Assembly (NCBI RefSeq): GCF_002288925.2
Contig: NW_022098069.1
Span: forward strand, 69,148,758 to 69,212,757
DNA from: Delphinapterus leucas
Lineage: Eukaryota > Chordata > Mammalia > Artiodactyla > Monodontidae
Direction of reading: 5' to 3'
Length of the DNA stretch: 64,000 bases
Shown: positions 25,251 through 37,469 of the stretch, piece after piece
Position numbering within the stretch: position 1 is the first letter of the stretch
Layout of the letters: every line of letters starts with the position of its first letter
Translations under genes and position numbers: made by a program
Notes under the pieces: generated by a model
The model's database searches: none
Seen by the model: the letters and a program-made list of their open reading frames with translations, nothing else
Told to the model about the DNA's origin: nothing

Positions 25251-26331
25251 GAAGAGGAGGAAGCAGAATGGCGGCAGGAGTGCAAAGTAGAGCCTGGGTT
25301 ACAAAGCAGGTGAGCCTAGCTGAAGACTCCTCAGGGAGCAATGGGAGATAATTGCAAGCCAGCAGCACCTGGGGGCCGGGGAAGGGGGTGTTGTGAAAAG
25401 AGTTGTGAGGCCCTTGGTTCTGAGATTCTGGTTCTGTTCAGTAGTGAACAGAGGAATGTATCCGAAATTGAGTCTTAACAATTTAAATGGGAGAACAACC
25501 CTCAAAATCTTTGAAACTCTCCTAAGATTTAGAAGACAAGTTAAAAGATTGAATGCTAACCTAAAGCATTTGAACCTTAGTTTTTAGTCAATAGTGAGCC
25601 TCTGAAAAGGAGCGAAATAAAGTTAACCAGTGTTTTAAGAAGATGAATCTAACTAACGAGGGTGTGAATAATTATAATCTGCCAAAAATCTTGTCTTTTT
25701 TTTTTTTTTTCTCCCTCAGCAAGTACTCTCTCTGGAGAAATAGTAATGTGATGACTAGCTTTTTTCTTTCTTTCTGTTTTTTCCAAGTTGTGCTACTTCT
25801 TTGAGAAAAATCCAAGTCCTACGCATGATAGTAAAGAAGCTAGAAGTTATTTACATGAGACTTTAACCCACCCTCACCAGTAAACTAAAACACAACATTC
25901 AGTTACATCCTTCAAAAAAAAAAGATTCACTTTGGGCAGAGTACAGACTTGCCCATAGTCTTTGGTTTTGCTGTAGGCAAAATAAAGACACACCTCTTCC
26001 TGAAAACATAGACAACACAAATTACTGTGGCCAACTTCTTACCTGCTCATCACCTAATACTACTAATGTAAACACCTGCCCTTTTCAAGCACCAGGCCTC
26101 CCGCGGTGTAGTACTCTGGGATAACCTCTCATTCTGCACTGTCTTCTTTGACATTTCTTCTTCCTACACAATTCTCTCATCTCTAACTGTATTTTTTTAC
26201 CTCCGTCATATCACTATGAACAAGAAATGGTCTTCCTATTTGTTTGCTTTGCTAAATTCCTACTTTTTCTAAGAATCAGATCTCCTGATCACCCCCAGCA
26301 GAGATTTGGGGTTCTTCTATACATAAAGCAG

Positions 26332-26370
26332 TCTTCCCTCCCTCCCTCCCTTCCTTCCTTCCTTTCTTTT
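26332..26370. repeat. (TCCC)n/(TTCC)n microsatellite
   Basis: CCCTCCCTCCCTCCC passing into TTCCTTCCTTCCTTTC. Confidence 0.85.
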
Positions 26371-26384
26371 TAAACATACTTTGG

Positions 26385-26510
26385 TTCTTTCATTGTATTG
26401 TATACTCCTTGAAAGCACAGACCATATCTCTTCAGATTTATATCCCAAAAGCTTAGCATAGTGCCTCGTACATAACAGATGGTCACTAACTGTTCGTTGA
26501 ATTGATTGAT
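26385..26510 (+). mobile_element. L2 LINE 3' end fragment
   Basis: TATACTCCTTGAAAGCACAGACC, GCTTAGCATAGTGCCTCGTACATAAC and GTTCGTTGAATTGATTGA follow the L2 3' tail in order. Confidence 0.8.
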
Positions 26511-26739
26511 TGGTTAGATCATGGTGATTTATATCATCTGCTAGCTATAAAGTTTGTATTTACCATGCACAGTATTGGCTTAATAATATATATCACTAGC
26601 CTCAGAATCAGAATCTAATATGAAACTTAAGAAACACAGCTACTTTGAAGACACGGAATCCGGAAATAGTGCTCTAGAAAGAGTGTGGAGATCATCTAGG
26701 AAGGACAGATGGCTTCCAGCAAGAGTAACTAAGAGATAA

Positions 26740-27080
26740 TAATTATGCTAATTCTTGGGGGAAAGGATGATATTTCAGGAAGCAGAGGAGAGGAGTAGGT
26801 AGACATTCCATATAGACCTGACACTATAGATAAGGGACATAGACATGAAAACAAGGAATGTATTTGGAGAACGATGAATATTCTTATTTGCATGGTTCAG
26901 AATTATAAGTACAAGATCAGTGGCTGATACAGCTATGCAAGTAAGCTGAAATCACATCTAGGGGGAGTTCAGACTTCAGTAGACTATGGAGAGAGATAAT
27001 TTCTGAGTAGAAGAAAGAAACTGTCACGAGATTTTAGGAAGATTAATCCATGCTCAGCCTGGATTAGAAGAGGCAGAAAC
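26740..27080 (+). mobile_element. Possible ancient repeat fragment
   Basis: ATTTCAGGAAGCAGAGGAGAGGAG and AGGAAGATTAATCCATGCTCAGCC resemble the unassigned long repeat at 12225-13445. Weak. Confidence 0.3.
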
Positions 27081-27229
27081 TACAGAGTGGGGTGAAGCGT
27101 TTATAGTAGTTCTTTAGGACAGGAATTTAAGACAAGCCACTAAACTAAATCAAAAGAAGGATATATGTGAATGACATTGTAATGTATAAAGAAAAAAAAG
27201 TGTCTCACTCTCTTGCATGTTGGTCAGCT

Positions 27230-27770
27230 TACATTTGGATCACCACATTTTATGAGAAACACTGGTGAGCCAAGGTAAATCCAAAGAAGAGTAATCAGGA
27301 TTTGGATGGAAGGGAGGGACAAGGGTCTGCAAACTGTGAGTTCCTGATTAATCAGGAGGAAAAAAAGACTCTGAAGGAGAGGTGTGATAGGCAACTTCAG
27401 TTAATTCAAAGGACTGTCATCTAGAAGAAGCGACAGCATCCTTATTGTGTTACTCCAGGGGGACAAGCAGAAATACTAGGCTGTTTCCAGAAGAGCGTGA
27501 CCTAGATGTAGAAACCATGTCACACAGGAAGAATAATTGAAGTATTTTAAGAGGCTTAATTTATGATAAAGGAGATTTGGAAGGGACTGAGCTCTGTCTT
27601 CAAATACATGAAAAGTTGGCCACGTGGAAATGGGATTTGTAAGCAGATTAACTCCATACATCAGAACTATTTGTAAGTTATAGATAAGCAGCTTTCTCTT
27701 TAATATAAGAAGCTGACTATCTATTGTAGCAGGGCATCCAGCAGAAATATTATAAAAAGTATGTTAGAAT
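27230..27770 (+). mobile_element. L3/CR1-like LINE remnants
   Basis: Two adjacent diverged pieces. The second is clearer: AGGAGATTTGGAAGGGACTGAGCTCTGTCTTCAAATACATGAAAAGTTGGCCACGTGGAA matches the CR1/L3 order (GACATGATAGCTGTCTTCAAGTATTTGAAGGGCTGTCATGTGGAA). AAATCCAAAGAAGAGTAATC near 27278 fits the more 5' part. Confidence 0.55.
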
Positions 27771-28039
27771 TGGCAAATGGTTTTAAAAGGACCAGTTAAC
27801 AGAGACCATTGGATTTATTTTATCAGTATGTATCTCTATTATCATAAAGAAAGAAAAATCCATGGACCCACCAATGTCTTAGAATTTAACATCCATATTA
27901 TTTACTTATTGTTATTGAATGAGTATTTCAGAATTTATAGCTCTAAGATAAACAGAAAGTACAAAGTCATATAAGGAAGTTTAGGTACCCACATATCAAT
28001 AACAAAATCTCTTTCTTAAACTGCATGCCAAATAAGGAG

Positions 28040-28262
28040 GTATGGCATAGTATAAAGAGCATGGGTTGACATCAGGCATACCTGAATTTTAAGCCAACTC
28101 TGCCACTTACTAGCTATTTTAACTTTAGCATATTACTTGGTCTCTCTGGGTCATGGTTTAAACAGGGATATAATTACTCTCTTCCAGGGTTATTACACAG
28201 ATTAATAATAATGCTTATTCAGTACATAGAAAAGAACCTAGAACATATTTGATATTAAAAAA
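28040..28262 (+). mobile_element. MIR SINE, nearly full length
   Basis: GGCATAGTATAAAGAGCATGGG head, AACTCTGCCACTTACTAGC core, CTCTCTGGGTCATGGTTTAAACAGGGAT, then CCAGGGTTATTACACAGATTAA and a GTACATAGAAAAGAACC end, in MIR order. Confidence 0.85.
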
Positions 28263-28334
28263 TAGTAACAATTGATGTTATTATCTAAAAAAGTTTTAGG
28301 TAAGCATACTTCATAGACACAAAATGGTAAAAAA

Positions 28335-28500
28335 TGAAAAGAACATGGGCTTTGGAGTCAGACTGACCTCACTTTGAAGCCTAGCTCAGTCACTTCATTA
28401 GCAGTACATCCATAGCAACCTGTTTAACCAATATGAACTCAGGTTCTTTATCTGTAAAATGAGAACAGTACTTATCTACTCTCCAGTTCAGAATATTAAA
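28335..28500 (+). mobile_element. MIR SINE
   Basis: AACATGGGCTTTGGAGTCAGACTGACC head, AGCTCAGTCACTTCATTAG and GTTCTTTATCTGTAAAATGAGAACAG. It sits 70 bp after another MIR in the same direction. Confidence 0.85.
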
Positions 28501-28538
28501 TTAGAACAGTACTTATCTACTCTCCAGTTCAGAATATT
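28462..28538. repeat. 36-bp direct repeat, period 41 bp
   Basis: AGAACAGTACTTATCTACTC starts at 28462 and again at 28503; the identity continues through CAGTTCAGAATATT in both copies. It is a tandem duplication of the 3' part of the MIR and appears perfect over 36 bp. Confidence 0.93.
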
Positions 28539-28599
28539 TAAGAATATTAAATATTAAATTAAATTTTCATTATTTCTATGTTTAGCAGAGTATGGTATA

Positions 28600-29330
28600 T
28601 AGTAAAAACTATGTGTTAATATCATTTCCTCAAATGTATGAACAGGGAGTATCCCACTCATGACCTGTTAATAGTATTTTACTCACTTACATGGACTGGA
28701 AGTCCTGGCTGGGCTTCATAGGCCCTGAGGGAAGAAAGAGCTGTTCCTGTTTGCCAGTGCCAGCTCCTAGGACTGATTTATCTAATGGACTGCCCTCTAT
28801 TATGCAACCCTGGAAAGGAAATGTCTAAGTTTGTCTCTTCTAAATGAAGAGAGGACAGAGACTCAAAAACTTACTTTATTTTATACCAAAGTAAAGAGTT
28901 TGTTACTAACATCTGGGCACACTTGTAATTCCTCCTCTCTTAAACCTTATCTAATACTTCTATAGCTTTACCTTTTCCAGAAATGCATGGTGACCAGAGG
29001 AGAGATTTGAAGTCACCACTTTACCTGGTTTTTTACCCTCTCATCTTCAGCCATATGTCATAGTTAACTTATACTGACTCTTCCTTATTACTGAGCTAAT
29101 TCACTGTCTTCTTTCTTTCTGCAGATTTACTGTGGTGTTCTTATTTAGAAAGCCACTCCCTTCGGACTCATATAATTCTGAGCCACACTTGAAGAGTCAT
29201 CCTAAGTTCTGCCTCTTCTCTGTGGCCTCTAGTGATCTTCCTAGCCCACAATATTTTTCCTACCTTGATCTCTCTCAGCCCCAATTTGGACTTCACATTT
29301 TGACACTTATTTTCTATTTTGAGTTCTCTA
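28600..29330. other. Diverged sequence, nothing recognised
   Basis: No exon signal. Short frames on both strands at 29132-29365 overlap each other and have no motif. Confidence 0.4.
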
Positions 29331-29334
29331 ATCA

Positions 29335-29490
29335 TTTCATATGTGTCATTTATTTTCCCCAATAGAAATTTAAACCCTTGACGGGTAGAAAACTATATTA
29401 TTGTATTTCTACTATGTCCCCCGTGGTGCCTAGCAAAAAATGTAGTTATGTATGGTAAATATTTGATTAAGATTTATTGAATTACTTAGT
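29335..29490 (+). mobile_element. L2 LINE 3' end fragment
   Basis: AATTTAAACCCTTGACGGGTAG, CTATGTCCCCCGTGGTGCCTAGC and GTAAATATTTGATTAAG follow the L2 tail. Confidence 0.65.
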
Positions 29491-29964
29491 TTTAGATATT
29501 TTTTGAGGTCTCTGCCAACACTTAATTACTTTGTTCAGTTAATTTGCCTTTGAAAATTTTCTTAGCATTTCTGATTTATTTTCATAATTGGAAACACTTT
29601 GAGGTTTCATGACTAGGAATCACTTAATGTAGAAAACAGACTAAGTGTTCTAATCCCTAGTCCAATTTTCTTTGTTCTAAATATGACACTGAAGAAAACA
29701 ACAAATAGCACTTCTACTTATTTAATGATTCTGCAGTTCTGACTTATGCTTAATGACAATGAGTGTAACATTTGAAGGTTCTTTTAGTATCTCTGAACAG
29801 CCCTAAAATTTTCCTTTTCGTTTTATGGTTATAATCTCTGATAAACATCTGGGATTTTCATTTTCACTTGACTTGAAGGATAGCTTTATTTGGCGAGTCC
29901 TGTAAAAAAGTACATTGGGCTTTAGAAAAATTCTTCTTAGTGTAAAAATAACTAATAAGATACG

Positions 29965-30232
29965 TGAGTCCATGATTTATATCAAATATCCAGATAAGGC
30001 AAATCTATGGAGACAAAATGTAGAACAGTAGTTGTCTGGGGTTGGGAGTTGCCTGGGGGATTAACTAAGAAAAGGTATAAGGCAACTTTGGGGTGCAATG
30101 AAAACTTTCTGAAACTAGATTACGATAAAGTTTGGACAACATGGTACGTTTACTAAAAATCATTGAATTACACACTTAACAATGGTGAATTTTACGGTAT
30201 GTAAATTAATTCTTCAATAAAGTTGTTAAAAA
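29965..30232 (+). mobile_element. L1M 3' end
   Basis: AGTAGTTGTCTGGGGTTGGGAG, TTGGACAACATGGTACGTTTAC, TTGAATTACACACTTAACAATGG, TGAATTTTACGGTATGTAAATTAATTCTTCAATAAAG: ordered text of an L1M 3' untranslated region, ending in a short A-rich tail. Confidence 0.8.
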
Positions 30233-31027
30233 TAACTTATGAGATTACATCGTTAGATTTTATTTTATAATAAATTGTCCAAAGTGATAATATTTCTAGT
30301 ATGAAAGGCCAATATGTTGATTCAAATTATTCTGTTAGAAAAACAAATTATTGCTACTTTTTATTTGTATTGATATATGTAATATTCATTAAATTCAGAT
30401 GATTTCTGACTGATATCTGTGATTTTCAACTCTGAAATATATAATTATTACTTGCCTTTTTAAATCAAGATATGCTACCAGAGTTGATCATAGAGTGAAT
30501 ATTTTCAAAGGAAGTCTTAATTTTTCATATATTTCTATCATTAAATTTGAGAGATATTCACATTGAGAAAAAAATTCAAATTTGGTAAGCTTTTGACAAT
30601 GGAAGGTTGAATCTACTGGCTTAAATTTTTGCTAATCTCTGTTTGCTATTCCATTCCCGAGAATTTCCCTTATGCCTGATATCGTTTGACTTTATACTTT
30701 TAGCTTCTGTTTCTAGGTTTGTGTTCTTATGTCCAATTGAGCAGTAATGCTGATGTTTTACTTCACAAACATGTGCTATCAGACAGGAAAATTTGAAGGT
30801 GCAAGAGACCTTAGAAATCATCCAGTCTGTCTTATTAAATTATGTGGTTATTATGAGATCCTAGGTGGTGAAGGGACTTGTTTGGATGTATAGAGTTAAA
30901 TAGTTAGCTCTTCATTTTCAAGGAGTATTCACAATAAACCAGCATAATTTCCTCATCTAGTCAAAGAGAAGAGAGTTAGACTGATTTGGTCAGTTCCTTG
31001 AACTTCAAAATTCCGTAAACTCGCTGG

Positions 31028-31185
31028 ATTTGAATCTAGCTCTGCCAGACATTTACTCTGTGACCTTGGACAAGTTATTCTCCCCCTCAGTATGGTGAGA
31101 ATAAAATTCTTCATGAACTTGTGAGGATTAAATGAGTTAATATATGGGAAGTGCTTAGAATAGTACATTGAATATAGTGTAATAG
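31028..31185 (+). mobile_element. MIR SINE
   Basis: GGATTTGAATCTAGCTCTGCCAG, TCTGTGACCTTGGACAAGTTATTC and TTGTGAGGATTAAATGAGTTAAT, followed by GTGCTTAGAATAGTAC. Confidence 0.88.
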
Positions 31186-31590
31186 GAACTCACTATTTAA
31201 CATAATGTTAATAATATGCTGAACAATTAATATGTTGAACAGATTGGTTGGAATGGGTAAAGAGATACGTATTAGTAGCTGTTTTACTCTTTCTTAGCCT
31301 TTTTCACTTCATAGGTTTAATTACTTACTCTTAAACTTAAGTAATGCATGGACACATTTTAAAGAAAATAATTCCATCAGGCTTTTAAGAATATACCTCC
31401 AGATTCCAGCCAAGGAATGTGCATTATTTAAATGCTGTCATTTCCATGATAACTTGGTACCGACACAATCAGAAATACAAATGCAGATTTATATGCTGAA
31501 ATCAGGTTAGCAGTAGCCTGTTGTAAGGTGTTCATTCAGTTGATCTCGCATTTTTATTTTTTGAGGTTATCATCAAAATGAAAACACAGG

Positions 31591-31806
31591 GGCTTCCCCG
31601 GTGGCGCAGTGGTTGAGAGTCCGCCTGCCGATGCAGGGGATACGGGTTCGTGCCCCGGTCCCGGAGGATCCCACATGCCACAGAGCAGCTGGGCCCGTGA
31701 GCCATGGCCGCTGATGAGCCTGTGCGTCCGGAGCCTGTGCTCCGCAACGGGAGAGGCCACAACAGTGAGAGGCCCGGGTACCACACACACACACAAAAAA
31801 AACACA
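31591..31806 (+). mobile_element. CHR SINE, young cetacean-type subfamily
   Basis: Starts GGCTTCCCCGGTGGCGCAG, with A-box-like TGGCGCAGTGG and B-box-like GGTTCGTGCCC. The body is shorter than the other SINEs here and CpG-richer, with GCCATGGCCGCTGATGAGCC and AACGGGAGAGGCCACAACAG, and ends in a CA-rich then A-rich tail. Retained CpGs suggest recent insertion. Five overlapping open frames (up to 100 aa) across 31532-31961 are SINE-derived and not genes. A duplication is not clear because the flank and tail are both A/C-rich. Confidence 0.92.
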
Positions 31807-32379
31807 AATTTAAACTTTTTAAATTTCTTGACAATATTTCAGCATACCTTAGTATGAGTATTTTTGCATCAGAGGCAAAAATAACCCACCTTATGTATAA
31901 TGAATCTCTTGTTTTATATGTACCTAAGGCTCTATTATTCCTATTTGTTTTGATCAGTTGAAATTACTGCAGGCTACTACCAAGTCTGGCTGCCAGTGGT
32001 GGTAGCAGCTGAAGCTGACTTTGGTCAGATCACCAAAGAGCAAGGTCCATGCCAGGGCTGGGGCCAGCCCTAGGTATAATGATAAAATTGGTTGTAACCT
32101 CTTTGTCTTCCTTCTATCATCCCACTAAGTCCTCCTGTCCATCCTCCCATCTGTGACTTTACTCTTACCCCAAGTATATGTTCCATACTAAACTGAGATT
32201 GATAAGTGCTTATTAGTGTGTTACTTTTCCCAGATTTACTTTTTAATTAAGCAGTTCTAAGGCCCTGAAAGACCTTAAGATTTATTAGAATCTCTTAAAG
32301 TGGAATTTCCAACACTACGACAGTTTCAATAAGAAGAAATATAGGGATATATATTTTTATGTAATTTTTTTTGTTTGTA

Positions 32380-33260
32380 AAACAAGAAATGCTCTCTGTA
32401 GTAAATTTTGAGAATGCAGTGAAATAAAACAAAGAAATAAAACATGAATTCTGAGCTTATGAAGATAACCAGTGATAATATTTTTGATATTTTTCTTGAC
32501 AGATATCTTTGGCATTAAAAAAAATTATTAAGCTGGGACAAAGTGAGAGAGTGGCATGGACATATATACACTACCAAATGTAAAACCGATAGCTAGTGGG
32601 AAGAATAGCAGAGGGAGATCAGCTAGGTGGTTTGTGACCACCTAGAAGGGTGGGATAGGGAGGGTGGGAGGGAGGGAGACGAAAGAGGGAAGAGATATGG
32701 GAACATATATGTATATGTATAGCTGTTTCACTTTGTTATAAAGCAGAAACTAACACAACATTGTAAAGCAATTATACTCCAATAAAGATGTTAAAAAAAA
32801 AAAACTGACCAGTTTTATAGTTTGTCTTTTTCACTAAACATAAAAATTTTTCATGTTTTTATAAACTATTCTAAACATTATCTTTAGTGATTGCATACTG
32901 TAGATTTACTAGATTATGAGTATTTATAATCTTTTTACATATTGCTAATAACTTTTCAGAAATTTTATACTGTATTACATTTCAGTCAGCAGTATATGAG
33001 TCACTTTATTGCCATATTTTATTTAATTGGTGAAAATGGTATCATTAAAAATATCTTTTCTAATTTTCATATTTTTATTAATCATTTGATTTTCTCTTGT
33101 GTAAATTTGCTCTTTATGTCCTTGCTCATTTAGCTATTGAAATCATAATATCTTTCTTAGTAATATGTTTACATTCTTTGTATAATTAGATTATTAATCT
33201 TTTCTTGGAGATATTTTCCCAGGTGGCTGTTTACTTTGTAATTTCATTTGTAATGTTCCC
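32380..33260 (-). mobile_element. Old L1M fragment, antisense, interrupted
   Basis: Reversed L1M 3'-region text on both sides of a younger insert: AAAACAAGAAATGCTCTCTGTAG before it, and TTTCATGTTTTTATAAACTATTC, TATTAATCTTTTCTTGGAGATATTTTCCCAGGTGGC after it. The insert at 32527-32802 splits it. Confidence 0.6.
32527..32802 (+). mobile_element. 5'-truncated L1, 3' UTR only
   Basis: Begins TTAAGCTGGGACAAAGTGAG and runs through GGGAGATCAGCTAGGTGG, a G-rich GGGTGGGAGGGAGGGAG tract, CAGAAACTAACACAACATTG and TATACTCCAATAAAG to an A12 tail. This is the 3' UTR of a lineage-specific L1 related to the one at 50131-55448. No ORF part is present. Confidence 0.9.
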
Positions 33261-33269
33261 TAACGTACA

Positions 33270-34620
33270 TAAATCATCTCTACAGATTCTTCTTTGCTTT
33301 TAAACTTGGAAAATTTTGAGGGGAAGATATTCAGAGATAAGGTGGGACTTCTACTGCATTTCAAACTGTTAAGCTTTATATTTTTAAAAAATCTAAACTT
33401 GTGTTCATCTCTAAGCAGTTTTATTAATGTAGAAACAAAGAATGTCAGAGGTTTGTATAGAGTCTTAATTGTGATAACAGATAAAGTGAAAATGAGAAAG
33501 CAAATCTCAACTAATTATTTACATTTTTATTTTTATTTCAGATGATACAGTAAATGATGTAATATCCAACTGCTTTTAAAAATATGTACAAGACAGGATT
33601 GCTAGTTTTTAAAATAATTTGTCCAACTAGGTAATAACAGGTTAATATTCAAAACCTAGGGTGCTTTTGCGAAATAAAAATAAATTTTAGAACCTGGCAC
33701 ATTACGAATACCAAAGTTATTAATTCTACTAGGAGGAAGGGCAGAGTAGTCTCCATCTTCCCTTAAGTAAAGCTTGCTTATAAAAAGATAATGATCATAA
33801 GGAATTAATTGAATACTACTTCAAATGGGGGAATATTTTGGGTACATATTAACAAAGAAGTCATTTAAAATATAAAAGCATTATATCACTTTGTAAGTCT
33901 CTTTAATTTGGGGAAGAAAAACGCCAAAGATTCCTTTTGTATGTACTAAAAGCTATAAATATTATTAATTTGTGTCTGATAGCTCCCTGTAGAAAAGGAA
34001 AAATTGATATTACCATAAATAAACTTTGTTCTTCGACTGAGTAGTTGAAGCTAATTGTAGATGATTGGGATTTCATTTCGTTTCTGGTTATCATGTTTAG
34101 AATCTTATCTTATGACATGATTTGTTTTAGAGTACTTAATGCCTGCTTGCAGTTAAGTGCATCCATTAGCTGTAAGCCTGGTTAAATAGTACCTGTCCTC
34201 AGTTGGTAAATGTCTACTTGTATGATGATAATGCAGTAACAATCTGGATATAACAACTACAGTATTAAATCCGTGATGATGAGATGGAAACTGTCTTGTT
34301 AGTTTAAAATATTATTAGAAGGTTGCACGTTTAGTGGGGGTGGGGAGAAGACAAAGTAATAGCTTCTTGCTAGAAGTCAAGTGTAGACTTATATGAAGAT
34401 TTCTTACATTCCTTGAATGATCCCTTAAAAGGTGACATTTTTTCCATCTTTGCTTTCAGTTCTTGCTTATATAGTGAAAATAAAGTGAGGAACCTAGAAA
34501 TAAGAGCTAAGTAAATTCTCATTTTTGTATTCACATGCTATAAGATTTCAATCAGTAAGTGCCAAATGGGGGAGAGCATTTATATTTGCTACCAACCTAT
34601 GGTGTTCCCAACTTTTAAAT
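33270..34620. other. Diverged sequence, nothing recognised
   Basis: AT-rich; frames at 33294-33545 and 33903-34094 have no motif. Confidence 0.4.
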
Positions 34621-34624
34621 TATC

Positions 34625-34740
34625 AGTCCTCAGAATAACCCCATAAATCCAGGGAGAATTAGTGACTTGTCCAAGGTCATTCAGTCCCAAATAGGTAGAG
34701 TCTGCCCTGGAGCCATGTTCTATCTGACTGTAAAATCTTA
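34625..34740 (-). mobile_element. Possible MIR fragment
   Basis: CAGAATAACCCCATAAATCC and GACTTGTCCAAGGTCATTCAGTC match the reversed MIR core. Diverged. Confidence 0.5.
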
Positions 34741-35064
34741 CTTGTTCCCTCTTAAACAAGCAGATATGTATGATATATAAAGCATAATATAAAATAGTTA
34801 CAGAAAAGGTGACTGCCAATATAGTGTAGTTTCTGGTTAGTGCTGAATGAGTGGAAGAAAGAAAGGAGAGATTGCTCCAGAGTGGAATAATCAGGAAAAG
34901 CTATATGAGGTTACAACTTGGAATTGGACTCTGAACTCTGGGCGGATGGATTATCACTAGATGGAGATATTGGCCTGAGGTGGAGTGAAGACCTTTGGAA
35001 GATAATTGTTAGTATGTGTTTGAAGACAAAAGGGAAGATGGTCTCTGGGTTACTTAAGGGCGCA

Positions 35065-35135
35065 GTCTCCGTTATTGGTGTCTCAGTACTTAGCACAGTA
35101 CCTGACACCCAGCTAGATGCTTAACAATATTTAAG
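35065..35135 (+). mobile_element. L2 LINE 3' end fragment
   Basis: GTACTTAGCACAGTACCTGACACCCAGCTAGATGC fits the L2 tail; short. Confidence 0.5.
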
Positions 35136-35139
35136 TGGT

Positions 35140-36740
35140 GCATCTGTTGAATTGAAAGCATTCTGGGAGATGAGAAGCATAATTGAGCGTGTGTTGCATT
35201 GTTGGAGGTAGCAGGATTAAGAACAATTTCCCCCAAGTTGTTAGCCTTGTGTTGGGGCTGGGAATGGGGAAAGGAAGAAAGAAAGTGAGGGCAAGTCAGC
35301 TCTTCCTCCGATTTAGATTAATGGGTCTAAAAAAGGAGGACTTTGAGGTCATGAGCAAGGTTGTTGAAAGAGTTAACACCTGATGCCCTTAGCCAACTTT
35401 GAAGGACAGGAGACTTCCTTGAAGCTTTGTGGGGAGTAGAAAGGATTTGGATTAGCCATTGAGGCAAGGGCAGATGGGTTAATAAAATGAATAGCCATAG
35501 AGCAAGCAGTAAGGACCAAGTTGAAATTTGAGAACTACATTTGAATTATGGATTTTTTACAAGGTTTTTCTGTTTTCTTCTCAGAAATCTGAGGTAGTGC
35601 AGAGCCAATAGCTCTAAATTTACCGTTCCAAATCTAACGTATGCAATCATATCAGGTTCCATACTTTATTCAGGTCATGGGATCTAACTGCAAATATATC
35701 CCTAGATCTTTATGCAGGGTTGGAACACTGTGTAGACACAAATTAAACATATTCTCCTAAACAGTTTCTTTTAAGAATGCTTAAAAAACCTTTAGGTCAC
35801 ACAGCTCAAGTAGCAGAGCTGGAAAAAACGATTTGGTGGGGATAACTAATGGGTTCATTTTTGCAATTCTAATGATTGTAGTATTTTTAGTAGTTAGGAT
35901 GTAGAGCTCTGTCCTTCCCATCATCTAATTATAATGTGCAAGGGCTGATTGCATGTGCTCTTTGACTACCCTCCTGGCACTAAGAACCATAAACAAAGCT
36001 GCAGGCACTAATTACCTCCTTTTCCTAATCTGAATTTTGATGTGCTTTTGAACTAGCAAGTCTTCTAGCATTCTAAGAGGTCTTCCCCCACTATAAAGAG
36101 AGTTTTACTTCCCCTGAATTCCGGTAACAAGATTTTGAATTAAAGTTTTTTGGAGAAGTTTTTGATGCATATCGTTTTATAGCAGCACAAATAAATCAGT
36201 ATGTCTTTGTTTTATATATGCAAACCAGCACTGCCTGCACATAAGAGAGAGATAATTAATTATAAAAGTTTAAGATACGAGATGTTGTGTGCTTTTTCAT
36301 AGAAAACATAGAGACAGAGAAGGTTCATTTTGTCTCCTGATGGTCAGATTCTATCTATAACTAATCAATAATGTGATCCTGTATCTCTTTTTGATGTGCT
36401 ATTACCTGAATTTCTTGTGCTAATACTAAGAAAATAGAAAGAATAAAAACTAACTTTGGGTTTATGTCAGCTTAAAGGAAGGTAATTCACTGATTGCTGA
36501 ACAGATTTGAAAAATGACAAAGCAGAGTCTATTTATTCTTTTTTGTTAAAGAACCAGGAGACACTTTTGGCTAATGGCATTGCAGTGAGTCAGATTTATT
36601 AGCTTGAAGCACAGAACTGTTGTTTTTCTCCAAAATCTTTACCAAGAGAATACGGTCTGGTATAAAAATAAAGATAATTTAGTTTATGATTTTTTCTTCT
36701 TTTTTTAAAAATTCATTTAAATTTTTCTTACTCCTATTAT
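35140..36740. other. Diverged sequence with a short MIR-like relic
   Basis: TTTAGGTCACACAGCTCAAG near 35792-35830 is a short reversed MIR core. Otherwise no exon or named repeat. Confidence 0.4.
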
Positions 36741-36749
36741 TGTTTTTAT

Positions 36750-36905
36750 TAGTTATGTGACTTGGGCAACTCACTCTACTTCAATTTCCTTATCCTTAAA
36801 ATGGGGTTATTAACCTACCTATTTAACAGAGTCATTGTGAGGATTAAATAAGATCATGTCTGTGTAATGATTAGAATGACTAGAACAGTACCTGATAATT
36901 ACTCA
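36750..36905 (+). mobile_element. MIR SINE
   Basis: TTAGTTATGTGACTTGGGCAAC, CCTTATCCTTAAAATGGGG, TCATTGTGAGGATTAAATAAG and TAGAACAGTACCTG in order. Confidence 0.85.
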
Positions 36906-36934
36906 GTTGTTTTCAGTTAAACCAGTATGGCTTC

Positions 36935-37135
36935 AACCACACTGGCAGGGATAATATTTCAGTTCTGCCCTTTACTAGTTATGTGACCTTAGGAAAGTTA
37001 CTTAAACCTCTTTGTACCTTATTTTCCATATCTGTAACATGGATGCCTACCTTATAGATTTTTTGTGAAAAGTAAATGAGTTAATGCATGTTGAAGTGCT
37101 TAGAACAACCTGGCATATAGTAAGCTTATTACTGT
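36935..37135 (+). mobile_element. MIR SINE
   Basis: TTTACTAGTTATGTGACCTTAGG, TTGTACCTTATTTTCCATATCTG, AAATGAGTTAATGCATG and TTAGAACAACCTGGCATATAGTAAG. Second MIR in direct orientation right after the first. Confidence 0.85.
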
Positions 37136-37433
37136 AATTATTTTCAACATTATCACTGTTTTTGTTAGGACAGAGTTTATAAAAATGCAAAAAAAAAAAG
37201 TGCTATGAATGTACATACTTCTACATCATGGCCAAGTAGAGAAATAAAAATAGATAAGGTAAAATCACAAGACATGAGGGAAGAAAAAGAATGCAAATTG
37301 ATAGGATTAGGCATGAGAGTAAGTACTATAGAAGTAGACAGTATAAAACATATACACACAGGGAGAGAGAACACATAACATAGGAAAATTCCTGAAAGTT
37401 CTTCCTACTTCTAAAATTCATTTACTTGTTTTT

Positions 37434-37456
37434 ACACACACACACACACACACACA
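37434..37456. repeat. (CA)n microsatellite
   Basis: About 11 uninterrupted CA units. Confidence 0.95.
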
Positions 37457-37469
37457 AAATAAAATCCTA

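Noticed and set aside
31532..31961. Five overlapping open frames up to 100 aa on both strands
   Set aside because: All run through the CpG-rich CHR SINE, whose GC-rich body has few stop codons.
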